A stretch of 24,634 nt of DNA. It comes from a virus. The notes below the pieces were generated by a model, which saw only the letters and a list, made by a program, of their open reading frames with translations, was not told the DNA's origin and searched no databases. Positions 14,701-21,913 of this stretch are shown here, one piece after another. Position 1 is the stretch's first letter; each line of letters starts with the position of its first letter. The stretch spans positions 1 through 24,634 of the IMG/VR virus record IMGVR_UViG_3300035701_000278; one strand, given 5' to 3'. The position numbers and the translations under genes are program-made.

Positions 14701-17497
14701 CTGTTGGAATAGCATAAGTTGCATCAAGTTCTATGCGTGGAGTATATGCACCCCATGCGCCAACCTTTGTTGGTGTTGATGGAATATAGGTTGGAACAGG
14801 ATTCTGATATAGGGCTGCATAAACAATACTACCCGGTGGTACGGTAGCGATATTGAATTGAACATCAATTGCTAAATTTGTTCCCACAATATCATAATCT
14901 GTGCCAACAGTAAGAATTCTTTGAGTTGCAGTCGTAATATCATAGAAATATACAATATTTCTAGGGTTGGATAAATCTACATAATTAGTAAGTGTTACAA
15001 GGCCACTAAGTGGTATAATAATGTTCTCTGATAGAGATGGTGTACCTTGTGCTGCCATGAATGAATATGCAAACGCATTTGAAAATTCCTTTGAAACATT
15101 AAGAATGCGAAGAATTTCTCCAACCCACGCAGAAATATCAATTGTATTATTAAAATACTGAAGTGGATTAAATCCCTGATTGATTAATTGCAATGCAACC
15201 GTTAGGAATTTATTCTTAAATTTTGTATATTCGTCGGAACTAAAACGAACACCTTTAATAAAATCTAGATCATCTTCTGATGATACAAGCATCGACTTTA
15301 GAGCTGGTGCAAGATTCTGTAGAATGTACGAACCAACAGTCCTATTTTTTCTAGAATCGCGATAATTATTAATTCCACCAAACGACGAACCAGTAAATCC
15401 AATTTGATTAGAAATGATAGAAGAGAACTGCTGAATTAGGTCACTTCCACTAATTTCTGAAATTTCAAGTTGCGTTGGGTTGGCTTCGAGTTGTTGCGGG
15501 ATTTCAAAATATCCAGGTTCTGCAGGATCTAGTAATCCGTGCGTATAAGTTTGAGCTTCAACAACAGGTGGCTGACTTTGTGTAGTTAATAACAAGTTAG
15601 TTAGATATGCTGTTAGGTCTATGTAGATACGATTATTAATTTCAGTAAATTCATATCCGCCAGCTTCGTTCTTAACTTCTAATCCATTAACAGATACTAC
15701 AATATCTGCAAGAGGTTGTATTGTACCGTTAACTGTTTCATAGCCGTAAGGAGTAACACTTAGCCTAAAACTAAATTCAGATCCAAAACCAACAACAAAT
15801 TTATCAATAACTCTTTGTTTGCTTAACTCAATACAATTAGCTGGCGGCGGTATTACAATATTATCGCAATCGCAAATATCATATAAATTCCAGTTATTAA
15901 AAAGCACTGGACCAGTAATTACATTATAGTAATAATATCCGTCAATTGGAATTAATGCTGCGCTATATGTATATCTATCCGTAATTAGATTGTTTTGGAA
16001 AATAATGTCTGATGCCTGTCCTAGTGATGTATAGACAATTGGAAATTTTAATACTGGATCAACAGTCGCGCCAGGTGTTTGATTTACTTTATAAGAGAAA
16101 ATCTTACTGCCTCTAAAAGTGCTGCCAGAATATGTAATTGGATCATCAAGTTCAACATTATTATGGTCGTATAATAGGAACAACGGAGGTTGATTAGTTG
16201 TAATCTTTTCATTAAATACTTCTTGCCATATGCCGGCCTCATAGTACCAGGTCTGGCCTCTTTGTGAAGAATTGTATGGACCGTCCTCAGCAATAAATAC
16301 AATATCGCCCTCGAGCACAGGGGTTGCCACAGAGGTCCATTGTGTAAAAGAAAGTATTCCAAACCCATCTACATGAACTTCCCAAATATAATTGTTGGAT
16401 AGTACATCATCAAACCAGCAAACTAAATCAAGATCGGCTAGTTCAATATTATATGCTAGATTTATTGCTGCTACTGGTTGTCCATTAAACTGAGCTAGGG
16501 TTATTGGTTGCGCGGCAAGATCGGTCCCGAAACCATAACTAATAGTTTCCCTAAACTGTGTACCAGACTTGTAGAGCGGGATGTTTGCAACAAATTGAAT
16601 AATAGGACGAAGTGCCCTTGAAGCAGTTGTTGGAAAAGGAGTTCCAGTAATTGCAACAGTCTTATTAATGGCATCAATATGGAACCATTTATTAGTTCTC
16701 GACCAGGCGTTCCTATCTAATGCACCGCGTTCGATTGTAATATAATCGCCATTGCCCGGTGATGCTTGAGTTTCCCACGGGTTAATACTCCAAAATTCAT
16801 TATGGATTACTCTGCCTGTAGATAATTCAATATCTCCATCCCATGGGAGAAATTCAAAAAGTGTCCCAGCAGTAACGTCTGGAAATTTCTGTACAAGGCC
16901 TAAACCCTCGCATCCACCGAAGTTTTCAACAATATGTGGTTCAACATAATCTGGATCATCAAGCAATGATATAGTCATTCCTGTTGACAATGTGAAATTA
17001 GGTGGGATATCTAATGGACCTGTAGTAAAGGATGGTTGTCCAATAATCTCGGATGCTAGGACACCACTAATATTAATGACAGCAAGACCTTGTTCAACCC
17101 AATAATAATTCTGATAGTTAATAAACATATCATAATCAATAGGAGGACCAAAACTATAATATTCAGATTCGAATAATCTATCTTGATTTAATGTATTGCC
17201 ACCGTAATATTCTATGTTCTCGAGAAGATCTTCATAGAAGAATATATTTGATTTTGTAGTATCGGCATTGCGTGCGTAGGCAGTAGGTTCAAGTTGCCAC
17301 CATGTTCTATTCTTTGATGGTTCCGGTAGATAGAAATCGGTAATTGGATTATAACTACCTGGATCTCGACGGCCAAGATATCCGGCCAGCATATCGCTAT
17401 CCTTCTTTGAAAAGACTTGATCGAAAGTTGCATCAAAGAATTTCTTTTCTGTTACAGTCTGAAAAACTGTCGGAAGTCGCTTAATATACTGAGTCAT
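5756..17497 (-). CDS. Giant virion (baseplate/tail) structural protein, 3913 aa, in the gp7 position
   Basis: A single uninterrupted frame of 3913 codons (about 420 kDa), ATG at 17495-17497, TAA at 5756-5758. The N-terminus (MTQYIKRLPTVFQTVTEKKF) is rich in Tyr, Trp and Asn, without signal peptide or membrane segments. Recognisable parts are an isolated GYGYLSAPLVSI repeat (~1914-1938), about 14 tandem ~38-residue repeats (~2130-2657) and one fibre-type beta domain (VVTISDTTNLYPGM... FTVSDLPTIALSG, ~3400-3470). The segments between are a conserved-looking structural protein type I associate with large T4-like environmental phages. It follows gp6 after a 63-base gap and precedes the fibre genes, the place of T4 gp7 or P2 gpI; this positional homology is inference. 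No Shine-Dalgarno site is evident, and a hairpin lies in its leader. It could be a wedge/periphery protein or a long side fibre fused to one. Confidence 0.8.
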   Translation of the reverse strand: MTQYIKRLPTVFQTVTEKKFFDATFDQVFSKKDSDMLAGYLGRRDPGSYNPITDFYLPEPSKNRTWWQLEPTAYARNADTTKSNIFFYEDLLENIEYYGGNTLNQDRLFESEYYSFGPPIDYDMFINYQNYYWVEQGLAVINISGVLASEIIGQPSFTTGPLDIPPNFTLSTGMTISLLDDPDYVEPHIVENFGGCEGLGLVQKFPDVTAGTLFEFLPWDGDIELSTGRVIHNEFWSINPWETQASPGNGDYITIERGALDRNAWSRTNKWFHIDAINKTVAITGTPFPTTASRALRPIIQFVANIPLYKSGTQFRETISYGFGTDLAAQPITLAQFNGQPVAAINLAYNIELADLDLVCWFDDVLSNNYIWEVHVDGFGILSFTQWTSVATPVLEGDIVFIAEDGPYNSSQRGQTWYYEAGIWQEVFNEKITTNQPPLFLLYDHNNVELDDPITYSGSTFRGSKIFSYKVNQTPGATVDPVLKFPIVYTSLGQASDIIFQNNLITDRYTYSAALIPIDGYYYYNVITGPVLFNNWNLYDICDCDNIVIPPPANCIELSKQRVIDKFVVGFGSEFSFRLSVTPYGYETVNGTIQPLADIVVSVNGLEVKNEAGGYEFTEINNRIYIDLTAYLTNLLLTTQSQPPVVEAQTYTHGLLDPAEPGYFEIPQQLEANPTQLEISEISGSDLIQQFSSIISNQIGFTGSSFGGINNYRDSRKNRTVGSYILQNLAPALKSMLVSSEDDLDFIKGVRFSSDEYTKFKNKFLTVALQLINQGFNPLQYFNNTIDISAWVGEILRILNVSKEFSNAFAYSFMAAQGTPSLSENIIIPLSGLVTLTNYVDLSNPRNIVYFYDITTATQRILTVGTDYDIVGTNLAIDVQFNIATVPPGSIVYAALYQNPVPTYIPSTPTKVGAWGAYTPRIELDATYAIPTDVIIGHDGSKTIAYGDYRDSLLLDLETRIYNSLQQKFRSEYYIPLRLESVKSGFFRQTRYSHDEYLEITESYLNKWSAKNRANYRVNDWPTSSLTTPVGELWKLYNYRPAATPTVSATPLPGNWKGIFQYYYDTYYPDTSPWEMLGFSQKPSWWEFEYGPPVLNIAGQEVWTSLAAGNNIMWADLEFGIIRQGPTAIYDPVSLLPQEQAMWARPGLSSIVPVDIFGEIIPIITLFGLPYSGNPFAPFDHFDDPWIYGDGSPVEQAWMSTSGYAYSSQEFLYLMKPGPFGELLWDTLGTELSPGTITDPLLLPGIELPVMSNKNWQYVQNTTFAYDDPFFAWMRPKNKDQIVHAEIVDGVTEVRFGYQVWISDRILFLGKSIADTFGQKVRTLDVNLANKLAGFINKDTTNTYISSVTPGANTNTLIIPSTNFDVFLHKSPVVDTYSYSGIIIRALIDGTFVVYGYDLLNAEFITLDRTTNKLIDITIGGTPVEFRYFESGATYNQGEIVRYNGVYYESLVTQTVQKFIASGWQKLKGLPTIGGVSVTYKPISAETITRYPYGSILKNTQEVFDLMIGWGAYLETQGWQFTDVNQDTNILNDWLSSAKQFLFWLNTNWAPDASIQLSPLANSASLIVKRGYPNDVESLSNGVYSILDKFGVAIPPNTTTTDRDGPLITVAPANLSSGGIYFLQVNTSETEHVLIFDNVTNFNDVIYTPLLRARQQRLRFNGFRSNGWYGKMEAPGYLIIDNQLVPNYDTIVDSMRYFYDSNVTIDNPSLEDLGRHLIGYESKSYLDNLQVSNDVQYLLYQGAIRQKGTKQSFEKLFRSTKVQSNEIIKVFEEWALKLGDFGNTIEQVSTEFRLIPEQNTGEVIVARLNFVPSEIGFVRQINILNAQNTYINIPKLVFAAPDATPSGAFSDFSLAATYAIGSVVKYDDSLNNPVYYSSNIVQGPGAIIPQGNPIAWTPILETRIVRAYVVLDATNRISRVDITDPGYGYLSAPLVSIDSGAEPHNLDKLYSVWQGEIISDVAPDNIINIDIDEVDKWVIRPTDPTVALEFPLTNNIDYPLPNAGYVNFNDVTLNSFDTNQVAVSWGTTNFNPVENNTIWIAKTFTEDWDVYKMIDITTASVFDVIENAAGDLFLRTDPAYLITPQFTGGTNETDFGNLLSLQVIEAQATLEINGPAETATATALVPFVASSTANIISGEVAGLNIVSGGAGYTFVPQVSIDIPSNETAQASAVVTAGVVTSLPLSTGGFGYIVIPAVTIDPPNVINATATSSINNGSVESIILTNNGLGYYSVPSVTISPPTLTPATANATIADTGIETIDITNNGAGYIIAPTVTISAPNALITATGDPVIVGGVVKTINITNTGLGYDFAPLVTINDVTGVGATAVAIISGGIVTGFNITNGGTGYVLVTTTITIAAPTGNQATATAIVADGIVTGFNITDIGSGYSSATISIDIPTGSTATASATISNGTVTGVSIISSGGGYISPPTVTIGLAPVGTPATATATIAAGVVTGFVIAGGSGYTSIPAVTIADPTNVNTVSTAIAVVDAGIVTSIIVTEPGSGFIITPTVTIEPPLGNGTVFSTTITNPGAFYTVAPAILIAGDGVGASATTTITDGQVTNIIINQGGVNYTFATLTIAPPPAPSGAILGATITKSGANYNVAPVVTINANGPGVGATAHATIAGGVVSEIIIDTAGSGYTSAATIEIALPPSVAPATNYAVAFAFNDIETNSDPLHNYYNLLTLEGNPISATDIPDYVNFTKLMLFKTMRFLTEPAVSTPTYVSLGDKIWVDGINLNPPIWNVFTVITPTIQYPTGHQPFRTQEPLINTHLFESASVFNTSGTEIVQLPIYDPFKFILPGPAKQNITYISLQDPATYNVTSNERLFSENITFSEAQVGKLWWDISSTRFVYYEQPIALDGSETSVDNLIYRRDHWAQLFPGSTVAIYEWVKSSVPPAQYTGTGVPRDITSYVQVSTSNRFTGITEVNYYFWVIGATDRPNIENRTVAATDVARLLQNPKNQGFAFFSPIQQTSTNNSYMFYNVQEILAYQGDNIQLQYRISKRDDQEHTQWAFFREGDPSSLVTDQFWNKMVDSLCGYTKVLPVTGEFSGGIVIANFLPWDIFGWDVAPYDDATALTSPEYGEILPVPDPTLGEGEKYGILYRPRQGMFVKLQSARKIFVQSANELLKHIPIRDSNPGWNVDVATDDYWAYTNWYEIGYEDAIPTIVYPTLVAANAALVAGQLTLGTILQVVNGTVDGRYILYAVVQVNPNVPTLSLNEVAIENSAIKLLNTVYTAINKYGLSVELRELLNAFRTQVMVDAYIVDQNELFFSLLNYVVSEQKNPNWVFKSSYIFIKEDNLPLTQDQLYIPDQIQNVIDYITDVKPYHTQIRDYSSTYITSDIAPGTATDFIKWAIKLQFGPNDADNIDPYANSPIIDPMIGWDFNQGPYNIPWDALYQFTGVNSSGYVVTISDTTNLYPGMQVEVTAGTGLFVPNTFIVSINSSTTFTVSDLPTIALSGADIDVTMPWDITNIALVINQFISGEIINIWTALESYTVNQMISYLGITYRVVANTIPGQDPISFPALFSVVTWSVISTPLTFFDATKVGFSQLFPYTFDFNDVNLNNPQSFITPFNVVGIQIGNTILTYGEDYYVEYNNDGTYTAYFFNDPGVSPVPVALVWFDGGAIQNSFINGYRNELAAGTALDDLVINVDTKLPVDISTGIPRPYVLYGDTWDAVPDPVASILIAAGGADSVPWDQLTLVLELFPNTISFKENANAVDGQNFYRNAFVYAGTLVFNIDAPTESTENLDVITVYVDPLTHPGGTDILPNPGSVPGVIWIDGERIEYGSKTLSAVDTWELKLVRRGTMGTAPTSHLALVPEVDEINTGPNGETILVDPPVYVPNYVWVEKFNVMPPTSDVDIWNASDSLPDPLTPLPNTNVTSVAIGGLWYAYTVEANFLKQKEGKSIP
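9530..11110 (-). repeat. About 14 tandem ~38-residue GxGYxxxPxVTI protein repeats
   Basis: Inside the giant gene (residues ~2130-2657) a unit recurs with the pattern: G-hydrophobic-V-T, short strand (xIxIT), N-x-G-x-GY, x-x-x-P-x-VTI, a Pro/Gly turn, then A-T-A-x-A-x-I. Examples are NNGAGYIIAPTVTI, NTGLGYDFAPLVTI, SGGGYISPPTVTI and GGSGYTSIPAVTI. The last copies are degenerate (for example GAFYTVAPAILI). Spacing and alternating strands suggest a beta-solenoid or chain of small beta domains. Copies differ in sequence, so this is a protein-level repeat rather than a recent DNA duplication. One more copy stands alone near 11680-11755. Confidence 0.85.
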
Positions 17498-17511
17498 GTA
17501 TGGTCCGGGTG

Positions 17512-17533
17512 GTAGGTGATATTATCTACCTAC
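17512..17533 (-). promoter_or_regulatory. Hairpin in the 5' leader of the giant gene
   Basis: On the minus strand GTAGGT (17533-17528) and ACCTAC (17517-17512) can form a 6-bp stem around a 10-base loop. It lies between the GATAAATA motif and the ATG at 17497. The same ACCTAC arm could pair instead with the upstream TAGGT copy (17555-17559) in read-through mRNA. No U-run follows, so it is not a standard terminator. Function unknown. Confidence 0.35.
17521..17532 (-). repeat. Intergenic element TAGGTAGATAAT, copy 2
   Basis: Second copy in the same gap, on the other side of the late-promoter motif; it forms the left arm and loop of the leader hairpin. Confidence 0.6.
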
Positions 17534-17541
17534 TATTTATC
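17534..17541 (-). promoter_or_regulatory. Late-promoter motif GATAAATA before the giant structural gene
   Basis: Exact GATAAATA in the 63-base gap after gp6, ending 36 bases before the giant gene ATG. It is preceded at six bases by AGGTAGATAAT and followed at two bases by a second copy of that element. Confidence 0.6.
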
Positions 17542-17547
17542 AATGAA

Positions 17548-17560
17548 ATTATCTACCTAT
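17548..17560 (-). repeat. Intergenic element ATAGGTAGATAAT, copy 1
   Basis: Directly follows the gp6 stop codon and precedes GATAAATA by six bases. The core AGGTAGATAAT recurs at 17521-17531 and 5737-5747. I saw it nowhere else in the window. Confidence 0.6.
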
Positions 17561-20500
17561 TTAAACGCGAAGATTCTGGTCTGTAAGATTTGCTACAATC
17601 TGTACATTATTTACTGTAGCAGTAGACATGAATAATTCTGTTGGACTTGCTATAATTTCAAATAAATTACCAAATTGTGAATTGGCACTACTTGGGACAA
17701 TAACAACAGAACTAATAATTCTCGATAATTGTTGATGGATAAATGCTGACAATTCTGACCAGAAGAATTTCTCACCAAAGTCCCAGTTTCTAATATCGAA
17801 GTAGGTGTCAATTGCTTGAATTACTTTTGTTTTAACTTCGTTATCACTAATACTTGTTGATGGTGCCTTTACAACCTTAATAGTTGCCTGCAATTCTGAT
17901 GCAGCCTGCGGACCGAACAGAATCTTAAATGATCCAGAATTCCAAATCATCGAATCACTAACCATTTTATATTGATCGAGCGATTGAAATTGAATACGTA
18001 ATTCTTCTGTTGTTGGTGGTTCTGGCATAGCAATAATGCTACCATTACTATTTTTCCAAATTAACATATCTCTATAGAAACTATCTGTAATAACAACCAT
18101 ATCAATAATGTTAGTTGGCGATGGATCAACACGTTGATCAATTGGAGAATAATGACTCCACTTAAAGTATAATGGTAATCTCTCATCTTCTGCAACTGTT
18201 GTATTCTGTGTAAATACCTTTCCATTCTTATCAAAGTGATATTTGTCAAGAAGTGTAATAAATGTTTGTCCGGTAGGATATGTAACTAAGTTTGCCGATG
18301 TCCCGGTATCAAAAGAATAATATACACCAAATCCTGGAGGGCTGATACTAGAAATTAGGAATGATTTATTTATAAAATATGTTGTTAGGATATTTGACTT
18401 ATCAACAACAGTGGTGGTACCGGCTAACCATGGAAAGAATATAAGTTGTGACGGAATTGGACCATTGAAAAATGCAGTTATCTGATTTGCGATGGATTGG
18501 GTTGCTGGCGCTATCGAATTAAAGAGCATCTGTGATATATTATTCACAAAAATTAAATCTGCACTATCCATGTAAACTGTTGTTGCTGGTGGTGGATCGT
18601 ATTGACTTCCTGGACCAGTTCCGCCTACGAGCAACACGCTAGAAATAAACGGTGGGCTAAAAAGTTGAGTATTATCAAATAAGTCTACAGGAAAATAAAC
18701 ATATAAATCTGTTGCAACATTTGCCATTGTAGTTGCCCAATTTGTAATCCATGGGCGGGTACTTTGATATCCGGTAACTTCGTTATTATAGAATTCAAAT
18801 ACAATTCTATCTTCCGGCGACACAATCTGATTAAACCCGTCTGGATTATCAGCAATACCATCATTGTTATTATCAATTAGTGATACTTCAACTTTTGAGG
18901 TATCAACATAACCATCAACTTGGGTGAACACACCTGTAATATTAAACGGTACCTGTTTTCTTAAGAATGCGTTCTGTGGATTTGGAATGGGCGACGGTGG
19001 TAGATTATTGTCAATTGAACTATTTGTATTAACAAAAGGCATAATCTCGATAGTATCTTCTAACGCTAATCCTGTTGAATTATCAATAACAACCTGTCCC
19101 GGTTCCCAAAAGAAGCGAACATCTCTATAAGACTCAAAAACATATACACGACCGCGAGCAGTCAAATCATATGTGGTAATACCGAGCTCGTTATTACTTG
19201 CAATGCTTACATATAATAACCCACTGGCTGCATAAGGTGCCCAATCTGAATAAATTTCTTCTGTTGGTAATCCATCATCGATAGGTGGTGCATATACCCA
19301 TGGTTGATCTGCCTGATTTGTTAATCCCGGTGTTGCAGCAGTAGATGTATGCCACTCGTCCGTTAATAGATCATAATAAAGCCAGAATGAAATTCCATTA
19401 TCGATAGCAATAACAATCTCGGCAATTTCTGTAGTATTTAAGTCATTTCTAAAAATCGGAAATACTCTGACTGCCTGATAATTAAGTTGTTCCTCAACAC
19501 CTAATTCAACTGGCCCTATATTAGCATAAGGATTTAATGGATTAATAATCAACGGAATTCCATTCTGAATAACACTTCGAACCGATGTTGAATTTAGTGT
19601 TGATGGAATTAAAGGATTTACAAATTCTAATACTGAACCAGAGGTAATGAATTCCCAGGGTTGGTAAACATTTAAGTTAGCTGTATCGGGATTAAGTGAG
19701 GTTAATGTGTTCACTAATCCCACAGCAACAGTTGATATTGTAGAATTTGTAAAGAATCCAGTATCATTTTTAAATTTTTGCGGGCTTGTTTTCCAGAACA
19801 GTGGGAGTTGAAAGGGATTACTTAGATCCAATAGTGAGAATCCCGGGTCGGCCGGTAGTTGTTTATTCACACGAATCGTATTTTCAAATTGTGGAAGATA
19901 TTCATCATAGAAAAATTCAGATACCTGTGGATCTCTAAGCATTTCTTGAATTGTATTAATTAGGATATTTTCGATTGTTCCAGCATTGGATGAGTCTTGT
20001 ATAACTTCAACTAATACATTTTGATTATCTCTATATAATGCCCCGTCTTGGCCAAATATAATTAGATCCCTGTGAAATCCGGTTGGATCATTTAAATCAA
20101 TGTAACGGCTTTGTCCGCTATATGTTCTGTCAATTGCCTGTATTTTAGCAATCTGATTTCCAAACACAAGTGGTAAGACATTATAATCACTACCATTAAC
20201 CATTCTTGATTGTGTTGAAAATACCTCTGGGGCACGAAGGCGAATCTGTTCGTCTGTTTCGGAAGGTGCAGCATTACCGATTGTTTGTTCGAGATTGAAA
20301 ACAATGCGTAACACATATTCTTGCTGATCAAATCCAATATACGGAATATTGATTTGTAGGCCTTGTGCATCATCTGGACGGATTACAAGGGCCTGATTGG
20401 CGCTTACACGAACCCAGAATCTAAACAATCCAGTTGGTACATTACCAAAATTACCATCGGCAAAACGTATTGAAACATTATTGTTTGCACCAGAAATTAC

Positions 20501-21493
20501 ATCAAATATATTTCTTTCAGCAAATTGAATGCTATTATAGATAACATTTTCACCAGCGAGTGCAGGAACCTTTACCCATTTGTTAATAACGGTACCGCTG
20601 CCATCAGTCTCTTGGGCATACACATCGTCCTGATTAATGTTTTGAATATCAATCGGAAATACACGATTAGGAACAGGAAATTCAAAGTTGGTATCGATAT
20701 TTAGAAGATTACCTTGTTTGAAATATAAGAAGAATCCGGTATTAGATGATGATACCCCTAAGCTATCATTTCTATAGATAAAGTTAAATGCATTAGCAGG
20801 ATCTGGATCACGCTCAAATATTGTTTCATTTGTAACAAAATCTGGATTACATACATCAATTGGATATTCTTGTCCACTAACTGTAACAGATGTAGGATAT
20901 GTGACATTTAGACGAGGAATACTGTTTAGCTGATATAGATCAGTTGGAATTGACCCAATTGTGCCACTCTTTGTTGGACGCCCAAACGGGTTAAGTGTGC
21001 TGAATGCGGCATTGCAAACTTGCACAAATTGATCGAACCAATCTGGATTGTTTGGATCATTCCAAAAGATTGCTGTGTCGTTAATGTTTATGCCATTTGC
21101 ATCTGTTAGTGGTTGATTGGTTTGTACTGCGGCAATCTTAAACAATCCGCTTGCCGGAATATTTCTGCGTGGAACATAGTTAACCATCTGAGCAAGACGA
21201 ATAATACTTTCACGACGTTCAGCAGTATCAATGAAATTTTCACGACTATTAAGATCGGTTCTAAATGCAAGACTTGTACCAAAATATGCAAGCAATTCAA
21301 TAATTGCAATAAATTCAGAACTTTCAATATAATCGTTGAAATCTTCTGGATAGTAAGTTTGAATATAGTTAATTAGGGCCTGCTTTAATGTGTCAAAGTC
21401 GTAGGCAGTATAATCGATAAACGCAAAGGCCTTAAAAATCTTCTTATAATCCTCTCCTGCGAAAAGGTTTGATTGGCGGATTGATTCTGACAT
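17561..21493 (-). CDS. gp6: Baseplate wedge protein gp6, double-length form
   Basis: 1310 aa, ATG at 21491-21493 overlapping the gp25 stop by one base (TAATG). The N-terminus carries the T4 gp6 signature: a segment like LINYIQTYYPEDFNDYIESS, then FIAIIELLAYFGTSLAFR and DLNSRENFIDTAERRESI, then RLAQMVNYVPRR. Around residues 405-440 stands the J-like core (ETDEQIRLRAPEVFSTQSR). The C-terminal ~95 residues (TYFDIRNWDFGEKFFWSELS, SVVIVP, NLFEIIASPTELFMSTATV) match the gp6 C-terminus. gp6 forms the inner wedge dimer that rings the tail hub and opens when the sheath contracts. T4 gp6 has 660 residues, so roughly 600 extra residues sit between core and C-terminus (~520-1180). Those are beta-rich and unfamiliar and may replace peripheral wedge proteins. 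The identification is firm; the role of the insertion is unknown. Confidence 0.95.
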   Translation of the reverse strand: MSESIRQSNLFAGEDYKKIFKAFAFIDYTAYDFDTLKQALINYIQTYYPEDFNDYIESSEFIAIIELLAYFGTSLAFRTDLNSRENFIDTAERRESIIRLAQMVNYVPRRNIPASGLFKIAAVQTNQPLTDANGININDTAIFWNDPNNPDWFDQFVQVCNAAFSTLNPFGRPTKSGTIGSIPTDLYQLNSIPRLNVTYPTSVTVSGQEYPIDVCNPDFVTNETIFERDPDPANAFNFIYRNDSLGVSSSNTGFFLYFKQGNLLNIDTNFEFPVPNRVFPIDIQNINQDDVYAQETDGSGTVINKWVKVPALAGENVIYNSIQFAERNIFDVISGANNNVSIRFADGNFGNVPTGLFRFWVRVSANQALVIRPDDAQGLQINIPYIGFDQQEYVLRIVFNLEQTIGNAAPSETDEQIRLRAPEVFSTQSRMVNGSDYNVLPLVFGNQIAKIQAIDRTYSGQSRYIDLNDPTGFHRDLIIFGQDGALYRDNQNVLVEVIQDSSNAGTIENILINTIQEMLRDPQVSEFFYDEYLPQFENTIRVNKQLPADPGFSLLDLSNPFQLPLFWKTSPQKFKNDTGFFTNSTISTVAVGLVNTLTSLNPDTANLNVYQPWEFITSGSVLEFVNPLIPSTLNSTSVRSVIQNGIPLIINPLNPYANIGPVELGVEEQLNYQAVRVFPIFRNDLNTTEIAEIVIAIDNGISFWLYYDLLTDEWHTSTAATPGLTNQADQPWVYAPPIDDGLPTEEIYSDWAPYAASGLLYVSIASNNELGITTYDLTARGRVYVFESYRDVRFFWEPGQVVIDNSTGLALEDTIEIMPFVNTNSSIDNNLPPSPIPNPQNAFLRKQVPFNITGVFTQVDGYVDTSKVEVSLIDNNNDGIADNPDGFNQIVSPEDRIVFEFYNNEVTGYQSTRPWITNWATTMANVATDLYVYFPVDLFDNTQLFSPPFISSVLLVGGTGPGSQYDPPPATTVYMDSADLIFVNNISQMLFNSIAPATQSIANQITAFFNGPIPSQLIFFPWLAGTTTVVDKSNILTTYFINKSFLISSISPPGFGVYYSFDTGTSANLVTYPTGQTFITLLDKYHFDKNGKVFTQNTTVAEDERLPLYFKWSHYSPIDQRVDPSPTNIIDMVVITDSFYRDMLIWKNSNGSIIAMPEPPTTEELRIQFQSLDQYKMVSDSMIWNSGSFKILFGPQAASELQATIKVVKAPSTSISDNEVKTKVIQAIDTYFDIRNWDFGEKFFWSELSAFIHQQLSRIISSVVIVPSSANSQFGNLFEIIASPTELFMSTATVNNVQIVANLTDQNLRV

Positions 21494-21912
21494 TAGAAAG
21501 TCTCTCTATCTTTAAGTGAAAAAATAACAAATAGGTTATCAGTTATTGATTCGGGTTTAAATAATAAAACCATAACAATATTTAAGGCCTGATCTTCTTG
21601 AAATGCATCAATTGATACAAGTTCTACTCTTGGTTCTGATTGGATGACGTTAACCGCATCTGCTATAATTGCACCCTTTGTATATTCATCAAATGGATCA
21701 AATAAGTAATCATAAATTCTTGTGCCAAAGTTAGGTAACATTACCCTTGACCCAAGTGGTGTGGCAAATGTATTTTCAATATCTCTTTTTACTAATTCAA
21801 TATTATTGAGGTTATAGGGAGGGGAAGGCTGTCCTACAGTGTTGAATCCAACAAAGTAGGGCTTCCTATCAATGCGTTTTGGTTGAACTAAACCTTTCTG
21901 ATTTGATGCCAT
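21493..21912 (-). CDS. gp25: Baseplate wedge protein gp25 (GPW/gp25 family)
   Basis: 139 aa, close to T4 gp25 (132 aa). ATG at 21910-21912, with AAAGAGAA (21917-21924) just upstream as ribosome binding site. The family core is clear: ELVKRDIENTFATPLGSR, then NFGTRIYDYLFDPFDEYT, and the conserved EPR triplet at residues 93-95 (SEPRVELVSI). gp25 joins the first sheath ring to the inner wedge and is one of the most conserved parts of contractile injection machines. The gene is coupled to gp6 by TAATG. Its leader holds a GATAAATA late-promoter motif within the loop of a perfect inverted repeat whose near arm includes the ribosome binding site (see regulatory entry). The N-terminal ~35 residues before the core are Pro/Asn-rich and probably extended. 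Confidence 0.97.
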   Translation of the reverse strand: MASNQKGLVQPKRIDRKPYFVGFNTVGQPSPPYNLNNIELVKRDIENTFATPLGSRVMLPNFGTRIYDYLFDPFDEYTKGAIIADAVNVIQSEPRVELVSIDAFQEDQALNIVMVLLFKPESITDNLFVIFSLKDRETF

Positions 21913-21913
21913 A

